From NCBI RefSeq assembly GCF_020906515.1, contig NC_085854.1, forward strand, positions 620,001 through 684,000: a stretch of 64,000 bases of DNA, read 5' to 3'. How positions within the stretch are numbered: the stretch's first letter is position 1; each line of letters starts with the position of its first letter. A program made the position numbers and the translations under genes. Below, piece by piece: positions 31,878 through 40,070 of this stretch. The notes beneath the pieces are model-generated. The model was not told the origin of the DNA. It did not search any database and worked only from the letters and a program-made list of their open reading frames with translations. This DNA is from Vanrija pseudolonga (taxonomy: Eukaryota; Basidiomycota; Tremellomycetes; Trichosporonales; Trichosporonaceae).

Positions 31878-32480
31878 ATGGCGCCTCCAGTTCCACCCAA
31901 ACTCGTACCCGGCGCACCAGCCAAGCCCACCGAGAACTATTCACCCAACGGGCCCAAGGTCATCCGGCCACCTCCATACAAGGGCCTGCCGGGTCCCAAG
32001 ACGTCATCTTGGGAAAAGATGCTGCCCGGCGCCGGTGTGGCGACGGCAGCAGCGTCAGTAGCCAGCGGCTCGCGGCAGGCCGTGCCGGCGGGACCCTCCA
32101 AGACTCCCAAGACTTCCAAGGCTTCCAAGTCGGTCCAGGTCGCTCCCAAGGCCACTCCTGCGACTCCAAAACCTGTTCTCACCCTCGACCCGAACGAGTT
32201 TCCGAGTAAGTTTCATTTCTGGACTCCGCCGTTTCGTGACTCACGCACCTTCCCAGCGGCCGCTGAGTCGGCCCCGACGCCCAAGCCGGAGCCCAAGACC
32301 GACCTCAAACCCGATCCCAAGGCCAATCCGAAGAGGGGAAACAAGGAGAGCAAGAACCCCGTTAGCCGTCCCACTACTGTACCCAAGCTCCAGGGGGCGG
32401 TACCGGAGCCAAGAGTGAGCTTTGGAGCCCGTTGGAGTGCTTACTTGCAGACGAAGGGGACGGGCCTTGGGAAACTGTGA
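31878..32480 (+). CDS. Unknown Pro/Lys-rich disordered protein within the island
   Basis: Starts MAPPVPPKLVPGAPAKP and ends at 32480. An intron of 51 nt (32206-32256, GTAAGT donor, CCCAG acceptor) keeps the reading frame whether spliced or not, so the product is 183 or 200 residues. The sequence is low-complexity Pro, Lys, Ala and Ser throughout (KTPKTSKASKS, PEPKTDLKPDPKANPKRGN) with a more ordered stretch near the end (VSFGARWSAYLQTKGTG). There is no Gag- or Pol-like segment. Its promoter is a copy of that of the gene at 30304, so it may have taken over the promoter after duplication. Function unknown; the high proline and lysine content suggests an unstructured or nucleic-acid-binding protein. 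Confidence 0.5.
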   Translation: MAPPVPPKLVPGAPAKPTENYSPNGPKVIRPPPYKGLPGPKTSSWEKMLPGAGVATAAASVASGSRQAVPAGPSKTPKTSKASKSVQVAPKATPATPKPVLTLDPNEFPSKFHFWTPPFRDSRTFPAAAESAPTPKPEPKTDLKPDPKANPKRGNKESKNPVSRPTTVPKLQGAVPEPRVSFGARWSAYLQTKGTGLGKL

Positions 32481-32813
32481 AGTCGCGCCGTCGCCGCCTC
32501 TAGTGCGCTCGCACCACCTCAAGCTTGTGGAATCTGCCTCACGGCTTGTAGAATACCTTCATGAATACGTTTACTGGCATTGAGTTGGGGTGCTTGTTCT
32601 CGACGCGACTGATTTCCCTTGGAATCGCCTCGCCCGCATCTGATAATGCACCCTCGCAACATCTAAACCCTCGTTACTCTCCCTCCATCTCCTTGCTTCT
32701 ATGCAAGGTTGGCCCTATGCAACCGTTCGAAGGATCAGAGAGCACACCTCCACATCCTCCACCTCTGCAGGCTGGCAGACCCCAGGGCCGCCATGCGGCA
32801 CATTGAATGCCAG
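32481..32813. other. Convergent intergenic region
   Basis: About 330 bp between two genes ending toward each other. I see no gene; it probably holds both 3' untranslated regions. Confidence 0.5.
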
Positions 32814-33785
32814 CTAGCTGCGTTCGTTGCACGGGAAGTGCACGCCCGTCTTCAGGTGTGTCACTTCGCCGTCGCCATCCTTGCATTCGTAAATCCACTC
32901 GACCACACCACCGGGGTAGTCTTCGATAATGTTGTACGGGGCCTCGGGGCAGAAGTAGACGTTGTCGATCTCAATGGGTTGTTCCCCACAGATGCGGAAG
33001 ACAAGGGTGCCCATATGCCGTGCGACGATGGTGATGGGCGTCTTTTGGAATGCGACCCCTCTGAGGTCGGATAGGGTGAAGACCACCGGCAGGGCAAGGC
33101 GTTTCATGTTGGCGAGCAGGTGCTGGGACTTGACGACCGAGTATGACTCGCCCGCGTAGGCGGCAGCGAAGACATGGAATGTTGCCGAGCCATTGGCTGG
33201 CCCCGACGGTTTGCCGGCACCCGTGTTCACCGCGAGCCTCTCGTGCCCGTCCCCAACGAGGCGGTACGGGACTGGCGGTTCAGGCGCCCAATCCCTTGGC
33301 TGGACGTACCCCATGTCCTCGAGCGCGCGCATCATGATGCGCTCGGGACAGTTCGAAGGCCAGTGACAGTGGCAAGCGCAGACCCAGCACGCCTCCCAGC
33401 ATCCGCAGTGGGGGTTGCCATTGACAGCGACCTTGTGCTCCGGGTTGAAGGCCGCGATTTCTTTCTCCGTCGGCACCCCGTCGCGCATATACCGCGCCAC
33501 GAGTTTGACCAGCAGCGTGAACTGGTCGAAAGACTGCTCGTGGCCCGCCTCCCACGTCTGGAGGACCTCGTCCCCGAAGTCTGGCGGCACGGTGCAGATG
33601 TACGCCCAGACGTGTCCCTCGGGGTCGTCCTCCAGAGAGACGCAGTTCCACTCGTTGCGCGCGACCTCCCACGCTTCAAAGTGGTCTTCGAATTCGTCGG
33701 GGGTGCAGCCATCCTCGAGCGGCCAGGACAGCCGGTCATGGAGGGATGGCTGGTGGTAGCGGTGTCGTCGTCTCTTCCTGACCAT
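32814..33785 (-). CDS. Retroelement-derived gene 2: Gag, zinc knuckle and Pol beta-barrel fragment
   Basis: Open frame of 323 codons from MVRKRRRHRYHQPS. Order of parts: basic start; Gag-like helical domain (TPDEFEDHFEAWEVARNEW, DQFTLLVKLVARYMRDGVP); a Cys/His-rich knuckle with the CX2CX4HX4C spacing of retroelement Gag zinc fingers at residues about 137-150 (CWVCACHCHWPSNC); then the Pol beta-barrel/protease-like segment (SYSVVKSQHLLANMKRLALPVVF, GTLVFRICGEQPIEIDNVYFCPE). The module order is the same as in Ty1/copia Gag to protease. No polymerase or LTR seen. This copy shows the zinc knuckle most clearly and is the best anchor for the family assignment. Likely an old fragment kept under constraint, or a domesticated gene; the basis for constraint is the intact frame only. 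Confidence 0.6.
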   Translation of the reverse strand: MVRKRRRHRYHQPSLHDRLSWPLEDGCTPDEFEDHFEAWEVARNEWNCVSLEDDPEGHVWAYICTVPPDFGDEVLQTWEAGHEQSFDQFTLLVKLVARYMRDGVPTEKEIAAFNPEHKVAVNGNPHCGCWEACWVCACHCHWPSNCPERIMMRALEDMGYVQPRDWAPEPPVPYRLVGDGHERLAVNTGAGKPSGPANGSATFHVFAAAYAGESYSVVKSQHLLANMKRLALPVVFTLSDLRGVAFQKTPITIVARHMGTLVFRICGEQPIEIDNVYFCPEAPYNIIEDYPGGVVEWIYECKDGDGEVTHLKTGVHFPCNERS

Positions 33786-34247
33786 GGAAGCAAGTGTGAG
33801 CTGGGTATGAAGACGGGGAATGAGTCACATAAAAGTCGAGACTTTGGGTCATTGACCTGCGGAGGTCAGTGCTGGTGCACGGTGACCAGTGTGTCGCGCG
33901 TGGCGTGGTTCTGGCTTCGCGGTGGCGCGGAGCTTGGCTTCTCGCCCTCAGGGACGCGATAAGATGCATGGACATTCTCATTGTTTGGCGTTACATGTCA
34001 TTTCACTATGTAGCATGCCGCTGATACAGGAGGGCCAGGGCGAAAGTGGGTGCCGAGCGTTGGAGAAGCTGTGAGGGCTCGAGGGGCAGACGCTATTGTA
34101 TGCAGACTTGAAGGGCCGTTTGAACAGTCGATGTTACTAGGGTGGGTGGAAACCATTTTGGGCGAATGTGGAGAATGAGATGTGATGTGGATACGAAGCC
34201 GGCCGAGCGAGTTGACCAAGAGGCAGTCATGGAGGAACAGACGCGAG
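33786..34247. other. Intergenic region
   Basis: About 460 bp, upstream of the gene at 33785 and downstream of the gene ending at 34248. Nothing recognised. Confidence 0.5.
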
Positions 34248-34967
34248 TCACCACGGTCCATTGCCAAAGTCGGGCAACGGGTGTTTCTTGGCCAGTTCCG
34301 CCCAATACGGCTCACGGAGGAAGGCGTCAACGTCCAGAGTCGTGTGGTCGGCACTTGGCGACGCCAGTGCGAGCGCTGGCGGCGACTGGATGGCTGACAA
34401 CGACCTGCGCGAGTTGGATGCTTCAGCGGTCGGCGCAGGTGAGGGAGCCCCAGCTTGCCGCCCAACGTATCCCATGTTCTCCAGATCACGGATGTAGGCT
34501 ATCTCGGGGCATCTGTCGACGGAATGGTGGATGCTCGCGCAGAACTTGCATGTCGGGACGAACTTGCATGTCGGGACGCCAGTGGCCTTGAGCCGCTTCT
34601 TCCCGTTCATGGCGATGGGTGATGCGGGGTCGAACGCGGCCACGTCGGCCGGGGAGGGCACCCCGTTCTGCATGTACGCCGCGGTTTTCTTCACCACGAG
34701 CGTCAGGGTTGCCCATGCCCAAGTGCACTGGCTGTCTTGGAGGCTCATCCACAGGGTACGCAGCGAGCTCTCGAAGGCGGGCGGCACGGTTCGCAGGAAG
34801 GCTGCAACATGCTCGGCACCTTGTGGTGACGGGTAGACCATGTTGTCGATGTCGTACATCGCCTTCTGTGTTGCCTCTGATACTCGAAAGTGCGCAAGGA
34901 GCTGGGCGGCAGTGAACGGGTGGTTGAGTTTACGGGCCAGAATCGCGGCGTAGTCAAGGGGTGCCAT
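34248..34967 (-). CDS. Retroelement-derived gene 3: Gag plus CCHC zinc knuckle
   Basis: Open frame of 239 codons from MAPLDYAAILARKL. It carries the Gag-like helical region (PFTAAQLLAHFRVSEATQK, EHVAAFLRTVPPAFESSL, WAWATLTLVVKKTAAYMQNGVPS) and a classical CX2CX4HX4C knuckle (CKFCASIHHSVDRC, residues about 137-150), followed by RDLENMGYVG, a phrase also found in gene 2. The C-terminal Pol-like part seen in its relatives is absent; the last 60 residues are Ser/Pro-rich. A short duplication at 34542-34577 doubles an 18-nt unit inside the knuckle region. Reading: Gag-derived fragment of a Ty1/copia-type element, now a separate gene. An upstream TATAAG lies at 35042-35047. Confidence 0.6.
   Translation of the reverse strand: MAPLDYAAILARKLNHPFTAAQLLAHFRVSEATQKAMYDIDNMVYPSPQGAEHVAAFLRTVPPAFESSLRTLWMSLQDSQCTWAWATLTLVVKKTAAYMQNGVPSPADVAAFDPASPIAMNGKKRLKATGVPTCKFVPTCKFCASIHHSVDRCPEIAYIRDLENMGYVGRQAGAPSPAPTAEASNSRRSLSAIQSPPALALASPSADHTTLDVDAFLREPYWAELAKKHPLPDFGNGPW
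34542..34577 (-). repeat. Two copies of an 18-bp unit inside gene 3
   Basis: The 18-nt unit beginning GAACTTGCATGTC is present twice in tandem, duplicating six codons next to the zinc knuckle. It shows a recent small expansion. Confidence 0.7.
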
Positions 34968-35041
34968 TGTGCGGTGGCGTTGTAGGGTGACAAGGTTGGC
35001 GGTAGAGAAAGTTGGGGTGTCTGATTCTCTCAAGCTCTATA

Positions 35042-35047
35042 CTTATA
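35042..35047 (-). promoter_or_regulatory. TATA-like box of gene 3
   Basis: Reads TATAAG on the minus strand, about 75 nt upstream of the ATG at 34967. Confidence 0.4.
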
Positions 35048-35257
35048 TGCATCAGAGGATCTGGGGTCTGTGCGGGATGCGCGAGGCTATGGCATGGCGG
35101 AAGGGAGAGGAAGGGCCAGTCCAGTCAGCCACAGGAACGACGCACGCACAGGACGTGCCAACGCACTCGCCTCGCCTCTTACACACGGCGTGGCGGTCCT
35201 TTTGCCTCTTCTTCTCTTCGCCAATCCCTCTTTTCTCAACATTGCACCGTTCACAAA

Positions 35258-35833
35258 ATGCGCCGTCCAAGACGTCTTCGGCAGCCCTCAACGATCACCC
35301 ACCACTCCTTGCCCGACCATCCCATGCCCCCTGCTCAGCCCTGTCGCCAGACAGCCGATCCCCGCCACGCTGCTCGCCGCCCTCCTTCGCATGGATTCTG
35401 CGAGCCGTTCGGCGCCCCCGCCCATGTTCTTCGTCAAGCCCCGACCACTCAATGGTACCAGCCTCCAGCGCACCACCTCCCGCTTCCGCCGCCCCAGCAC
35501 CCCGCGTATCACCGCCTCACCGTGCAGCCTGTGCTTCCGCCTTCCCCGCCGCACTCGGCTGGGCGTCGCACAACGCCCATCCCGCCGGCCTTCCTCGCAC
35601 CTCCGATCCCCGTCTGCGTCGTCAATAACCCCACTATCCTCCTCAACCGTCAGCGACTCGCCCTCCCAGTGGTTCTCGCCGCCAATGGCGGCATGGCCGT
35701 CGCCCGTGAATACGGTACCCTTGAACTCAAGCCCGGGCCCGACCAGCCGCCGATGATGTGGGTTATCGCGCTCTGCGCGCCTGAAGCAACGAAGGATATC
35801 CTCGGAGGAGACATTGGATTCAGGGTGCATTAG
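35258..35833 (+). CDS. Retroelement-derived gene 4: Pro-rich linker plus short Pol beta-barrel-like part
   Basis: Open frame of 191 codons from MRRPRRLRQPSTITHH. The first 120 residues are Pro/His/Ala-rich without a Gag-like domain. The C-terminal part has VCVVNNPTILLNRQRLALPVVLA, which aligns with the conserved strand of the other family members (VVKDRxLLxNxKRIxLPVV), then REYGTLELKPGPD. It therefore belongs to the same Ty1/copia-derived set and keeps only the Pol-like piece. The start is the first ATG after an A-rich leader (TTCACAAAATG), a good start context in fungi. Function unknown. Confidence 0.45.
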   Translation: MRRPRRLRQPSTITHHSLPDHPMPPAQPCRQTADPRHAARRPPSHGFCEPFGAPAHVLRQAPTTQWYQPPAHHLPLPPPQHPAYHRLTVQPVLPPSPPHSAGRRTTPIPPAFLAPPIPVCVVNNPTILLNRQRLALPVVLAANGGMAVAREYGTLELKPGPDQPPMMWVIALCAPEATKDILGGDIGFRVH

Positions 35834-36100
35834 GAGGAGTCTTGGGACCTGCTGCCAATCCCCCTTCCGCTGCTCGAAGGTTGGGTGCGGGTTGCCATGC
35901 AAGGGGTTGTCATGGGGACTGGGGCAATTGCCCACCACATCTGGCGTTGAGGCGAGGCCTGTGGCTGTGAAGTACATAGGTGGTGCGCTGTATTTGTAGT
36001 ACTTTTTAAAGAATTCAATGCATGTCATTCATGAGAGAAAAGACAAAGTGACCACCCAGGTTCATTAGACCCCTTGCAGCCCTTACAAGACTTGACAACG

Positions 36101-37183
36101 CTAGGCGTGAAGTACACACGCGGGTAGGGTTGCGAGCTGAAGGGGAAGGCTCGCCCCGGTTGGTGCATGAGTGAGCACGCCAGCCTCGATATTCCACAGG
36201 TCAGAGAGCAGGACATCTACCCCGAGGACGTTGTGTGCGCATTCGGGGGCGTATAAGACGTTGTCGATCTGAATCGGCTCCGCTCCCTGAGGACGGAGGA
36301 CGAGCGTCCCCATGGCCCGAGCGACGATGTACGGCTCCGCGGGCTGCATGAAGGGCGATACCGAGACCACTGGAAGGGGGATGCGCTTGAGGTTGACGAG
36401 GAGGTGGCGGTCCTTTACGACTGTGGTGGGGCCACAAATCACGAAACGCGCCGGCGGGACTGGGGGCAAGTCGCCGGTCTGAATGTTCGTGAGGTGGGCG
36501 CTGCTCTTTGATGACCCAGCCTCATTTGCGCTGCTCTTTGATGACCCAGCCCCATTAGCGCTGCTCTTTGATGACCCAGCCTCATTAGAGCCGTCTACAG
36601 CCGTCTTGGATGCAGCCGTCTTGGACGATGGCCCGCGCTTCTTCTCCTCATAAGCCTCCTCGGCTGCAACCTCCTCTGGGAAAGGCTCAAGTGGCCATTC
36701 AGGAGGAGACGCGCGCTCGTGTGCATACCCCAGGCGACAGAGGTCACGGGTAAACTCCTTCTCGGGGCACCTGGCCCCATGGACGCCCGCGCAGAAAAAG
36801 CATCCCTTAGGCGGGCGCAGGTGGCCATTCAGAGCCCTGTTCTTGTCCTTGATAGGCGCGTCGATCTCACCCTGCGAGGGGACGCCGTCCCGCATGTACG
36901 CGCCGACCGAGTAGACAATGTTGTGGAACGCGTAAAACGACGTCGCGGGGTGCGCCGACGCCCAGCGCCGGATGAGGACCAGGTCAAGGTCGCGTTCGCC
37001 AATCGTCTCGAGGTAGGCCGAGACGTGCGTCCATGGGTCGTCCTCCAGCGAGCCGCCGTTGGCATGTATGGCGGCCGCCTCCCACGCGTCGAAGTGGGCG
37101 TCGAGGTCGTCGGCGGTGAAGCCGTTCGGGAGGAGCATGGGGTGCGTTGTGGGTGGGGTGGTGGTCGGGTCGGTGGTTGTCAT
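36101..37183 (-). CDS. Retroelement-derived gene 5: Gag, Cys/His patch and Pol beta-barrel fragment
   Basis: Open frame of 360 codons from MTTTDPTTTPPTTHP. It carries the Gag-like region (NGFTADDLDAHFDAWEA, SFYAFHNIVYSVGAYMRDGVPS), a shorter Cys/His patch (CFFCAGVHGARC), a linker of three Ser/Lys repeats, and the Pol beta-barrel-like end (TTVVKDRHLLVNLKRIPLPVV, GTLVLRPQGAEPIQIDNVLY). A TATAAA box sits 45 nt upstream (37228-37233). The member is closest to gene 2 in its C-terminal half. The three linker repeats are encoded by a 30-bp tandem (see repeat entry), a sign of ongoing slippage. No polymerase, integrase or LTR nearby. Confidence 0.6.
   Translation of the reverse strand: MTTTDPTTTPPTTHPMLLPNGFTADDLDAHFDAWEAAAIHANGGSLEDDPWTHVSAYLETIGERDLDLVLIRRWASAHPATSFYAFHNIVYSVGAYMRDGVPSQGEIDAPIKDKNRALNGHLRPPKGCFFCAGVHGARCPEKEFTRDLCRLGYAHERASPPEWPLEPFPEEVAAEEAYEEKKRGPSSKTAASKTAVDGSNEAGSSKSSANGAGSSKSSANEAGSSKSSAHLTNIQTGDLPPVPPARFVICGPTTVVKDRHLLVNLKRIPLPVVSVSPFMQPAEPYIVARAMGTLVLRPQGAEPIQIDNVLYAPECAHNVLGVDVLLSDLWNIEAGVLTHAPTGASLPLQLATLPACVLHA
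36501..36590 (-). repeat. Three tandem copies of a 30-bp unit in gene 5
   Basis: The unit CTGCTCTTTGATGACCCAGC plus ten further bases is repeated three times at 30-bp period. It encodes three copies of a ten-residue Gly/Ser/Lys block with few differences, so the expansion is recent and frame-preserving. Confidence 0.8.
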
Positions 37184-37227
37184 TTGGACTTGTGTGGTTG
37201 AAGCAACGAGAGGTTTCGGTCGATGCC

Positions 37228-37233
37228 TTTATA
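37228..37233 (-). promoter_or_regulatory. TATA box of gene 5
   Basis: TATAAA on the minus strand, 45 nt upstream of the ATG at 37183. Confidence 0.5.
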
Positions 37234-37470
37234 GTGGAGACGGGGGACGAGGGCTGACGCGGTAGGAGCCGTCGTGCGTTGTGCTCGAGGTGAGGTGCTT
37301 CTTCCTCGAGTGCACATGAGGGGATGGGCCAGCCACGGTGCGAACTGAACAAGGAGGGCAACCTATGCGCTGGAGCTTGCTTCACTTCTGTCACAGACCA
37401 GCACCTGTTGTCAGCCCATGTCCCCAGTTACATGGAGCATACATGCATTCTGCTGACTCGAGACAAGCTT

Positions 37471-39741
37471 CTACGCCGCGCGGACCAGCTGCCCGTCCAC
37501 CCACTCATACTTGCCAACGCTGAGCATGTACGCCGTGTCTTTCCTAAGCTTCGATGGCCGGTGGACTCCCGGCCCGTGGTGGGGCAAGTGGAACGAGATA
37601 AGGCCGTTGTCGTTGCTGGCGAAGCGCAGCCCCGTATGATGGAACACGATGGCGTCCTTCTCAAATCGCAAGCCGTCAGGCGATATCGCATTACGACCGA
37701 GGATATTGAACTCGCCATCAGGGCAGAAGTAGACGTTGGGGATGCTGATGTCCATCGGTCCGCCCGGGCGACGGAAGAGTAGCGTGCCGACGTGCCGTGC
37801 ACAGAGCATGTGCTCCGGGTCGGGGGTGAGGTACGCGTGCGATAGCAGCACTGGAATGGCGAGCCGTTTGACGTTGATGAGCAGCCCTCGGTCCTTGACG
37901 ACAGAGTGCGTGCCACCGGTGGTGATGAAGAATGTTGTCGAGCCAGACGGACGCGTGCCGGTGCCTGTGTGGACTTGCTGAGACGGTATATTGTGCGCAG
38001 TTGAGTGTTCTTGCGCAGGCATGGAAGCTTGTCGTGTTATCGTGGGCTCGGCAGGAGGGCTCGAGATCCCCAGGCCGGCCATGGAGGCAGCAAGCGAACC
38101 TTGGGCCGCCGCGTCGCGAGGAGGTGAAGGTGGCTTGCGTTGGCGTTGCGACTCGCCGTCGCGCGCCTGCCGCTGGGGCCTGGAGCTGGCAGTGTGTGAG
38201 GCCGTGGGCTGCTCGGTCGTCGTCACAATCGCAATCCCTGTATAGGCAACAGTTGGACTCGCGGCGGCTTGGGTATCTTGAGTAGCCGAGGCCTTCTTCT
38301 GCAGGCACCTCAACTCAGATTTGGCGATCCTCGCCATCCCCGGGAAGGTCGCGCTGCCACTCTTCTCCCACTCGCGACGGAAGCGGCGCCGAAGGTCGAC
38401 CGGCAGCGGAAAGAGGAACTCGTCGATGAGGGGAAGGATGATATGTCGATTTCTGCGCGACCACTTCTCGAACTGGCGTGCTCTTTCGTCCTGTGGCTCA
38501 TCGTCGTCGTAATCCGGGGAGCAAGCATGACCCGCAAGGTGGGAGGCGAGTCCCTCAGCAATGTAGGGGGCCTTGACCTTGGGAAACATCCACTTGCGAC
38601 CCACAGACACTGGGGGAGCGTACTCGACACCTGCGTCCTCCGCCTCCTCAAGGTTCTCTATCTCCTCATTGGCGATGTCGACTATCTGGTTGAATGTACG
38701 CCCTCCGATGTGGTCCCACTCAGTCTGGAACCGGAAGGCCATCTCTCCTGGCAGGGTGTCGAGGAACAACTCCACGGCGCGCTCGTGCTCCTTGACAGTC
38801 GCACGCGTACCCCAGTCCTCCTCCAGTCCGTTCTCGAACACGAAGTCATGGACATGGTCAGAGAGCGAGATGAGGGTGACGGGTTCGTGGAGGGATTGAG
38901 TGTACGCGCCAAGGCGAGGCTGCTCGACAGGTTCTGGGGCTGTCGCTGGACGTTGTGAAGGACCTGTGGTGTTCTGGGACGGGAGAGGTCGCGGCAGCGC
39001 CATGCTCTCAGGAGGTAGGGCCGACCCTCTGAGGCGCTCCACCTCTCGCTCGACGATGTCGACCATGTCTGCCCACTTCCCCGACCCAGTCGCATCCCAA
39101 GTCTGGCGGAACCGCCTTCGAAGGTTCAAGGGGAGGGCACAGAGGAAGTTGTCGACCGCCAAAGACTCTTCGTCGCTGTACCGGTGTCCAGAGGCATAGA
39201 CGCCGAACTGCTCGCTGAAATACAGGTACTGGTCCAGGAGCCTTCGCCACGTTACCGGTTGCGGGAGTTTGGGCATGGCCATGCCGTTGAAATCCTCGTC
39301 AGGGAACGGCCTAAACCTTCTACCGGTTCTGCTCGCCTCTTCACGCTCCACAATCTCCTCGTTGACAATGTCGATCATGTCGGTAAACATGCGGCCCCCA
39401 GCTTGGTCCCAGCGCGTTTGGAAACGAAAGGCCATGCCCATTGGCAAAGTGTCGACGAACAGCTCGACCGCCCGTTCGTGCTCCTTGATAGTTGCTCGCC
39501 GAGCCCAGTCCCCGTCTAGCCCGTTCATGAACACGAAGTCATTGGCGTGGTCGGAGAGCGATTCCAAAGTGACTGGATCGAAGAGCTCCTCGGTGTATGC
39601 ACCGAGGCGTCTCTTGTCGGCAGGTACTTGGGATGTAGCCTTCGGGTGTGATGGGCCTGCACGGGTTCGGCCAGCTTGAGGTGGGCGACCGGGCTTGCCC
39701 CGTGGTGGTCCGCTGTTACCATTGCTGCGCGATCCAGACAT
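37471..39741 (-). CDS. Retroelement-derived gene 6: fourfold Gag-like domain plus Pol beta-barrel fragment
   Basis: Open frame of 756 codons. A basic Gly/Pro start is followed by four related helical domains: A about residues 46-137 (LGAYTEELFDPVTLESLSDH... ERAVELFVDTLPMGMAFRFQ), B about 160-240 (QPVTWRRLLDQYLYF... LCALPLNLRRRFRQTWD), C about 277-370 (LGAYTQSLHEPVTLISLSDH, very like A), D about 391-490 (FLFPLPVDLRRRFRREW, like B). The A-B pair thus appears duplicated. The C-terminal 150 residues hold the Pol beta-barrel-like part (THSVVKDRGLLINVKRLAIPVLL, GTLLFRRPGGPMDISIPNVYF). It is the largest family member and the only one with more than one Gag-like unit. It is related to gene 7 in its C-terminal half (VHTGTG-R followed by WG/SG). 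Function unknown; Gag-like duplications would favour assembly of multimers, but that is speculation. Confidence 0.6.
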   Translation of the reverse strand: MSGSRSNGNSGPPRGKPGRPPQAGRTRAGPSHPKATSQVPADKRRLGAYTEELFDPVTLESLSDHANDFVFMNGLDGDWARRATIKEHERAVELFVDTLPMGMAFRFQTRWDQAGGRMFTDMIDIVNEEIVEREEASRTGRRFRPFPDEDFNGMAMPKLPQPVTWRRLLDQYLYFSEQFGVYASGHRYSDEESLAVDNFLCALPLNLRRRFRQTWDATGSGKWADMVDIVEREVERLRGSALPPESMALPRPLPSQNTTGPSQRPATAPEPVEQPRLGAYTQSLHEPVTLISLSDHVHDFVFENGLEEDWGTRATVKEHERAVELFLDTLPGEMAFRFQTEWDHIGGRTFNQIVDIANEEIENLEEAEDAGVEYAPPVSVGRKWMFPKVKAPYIAEGLASHLAGHACSPDYDDDEPQDERARQFEKWSRRNRHIILPLIDEFLFPLPVDLRRRFRREWEKSGSATFPGMARIAKSELRCLQKKASATQDTQAAASPTVAYTGIAIVTTTEQPTASHTASSRPQRQARDGESQRQRKPPSPPRDAAAQGSLAASMAGLGISSPPAEPTITRQASMPAQEHSTAHNIPSQQVHTGTGTRPSGSTTFFITTGGTHSVVKDRGLLINVKRLAIPVLLSHAYLTPDPEHMLCARHVGTLLFRRPGGPMDISIPNVYFCPDGEFNILGRNAISPDGLRFEKDAIVFHHTGLRFASNDNGLISFHLPHHGPGVHRPSKLRKDTAYMLSVGKYEWVDGQLVRAA

Positions 39742-40070
39742 GTCGCCGCAATGATCTCGGTGCTGCGAGTATGATTAAGCAAGATGTGATATGTGGTGGA
39801 CAATGAGGGAGAGCTCAGAGCTCGGAGTTGATGTGAAAGAGGACAAAAGAGAGCTGTTCGGCCGCCGACGTCATTTTCGATCCGACGTGCTTTTCGATTC
39901 CGTCGGCGGCAATTGAACCGTTTAGCCGTTATCACAGGTCAGTGAGCTAGGTGAGGTGGTCAGACGTAGGCTCCTCAGAACAGGACAACGTGTTGATGCA
40001 TACATACATGCCCCTCGGGCCTCCAGCAATCAAACCATGTAACCACGTTCACACAGCCGTGTGCGCTTTC
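39742..40070. other. Intergenic region
   Basis: About 330 bp between two minus-strand genes. Contains no recognisable coding sequence. Confidence 0.5.

Noticed and set aside
36501-36590. CRISPR-like array
   Set aside because: Three 30-bp copies without spacers, in phase inside an open frame; a coding tandem repeat.
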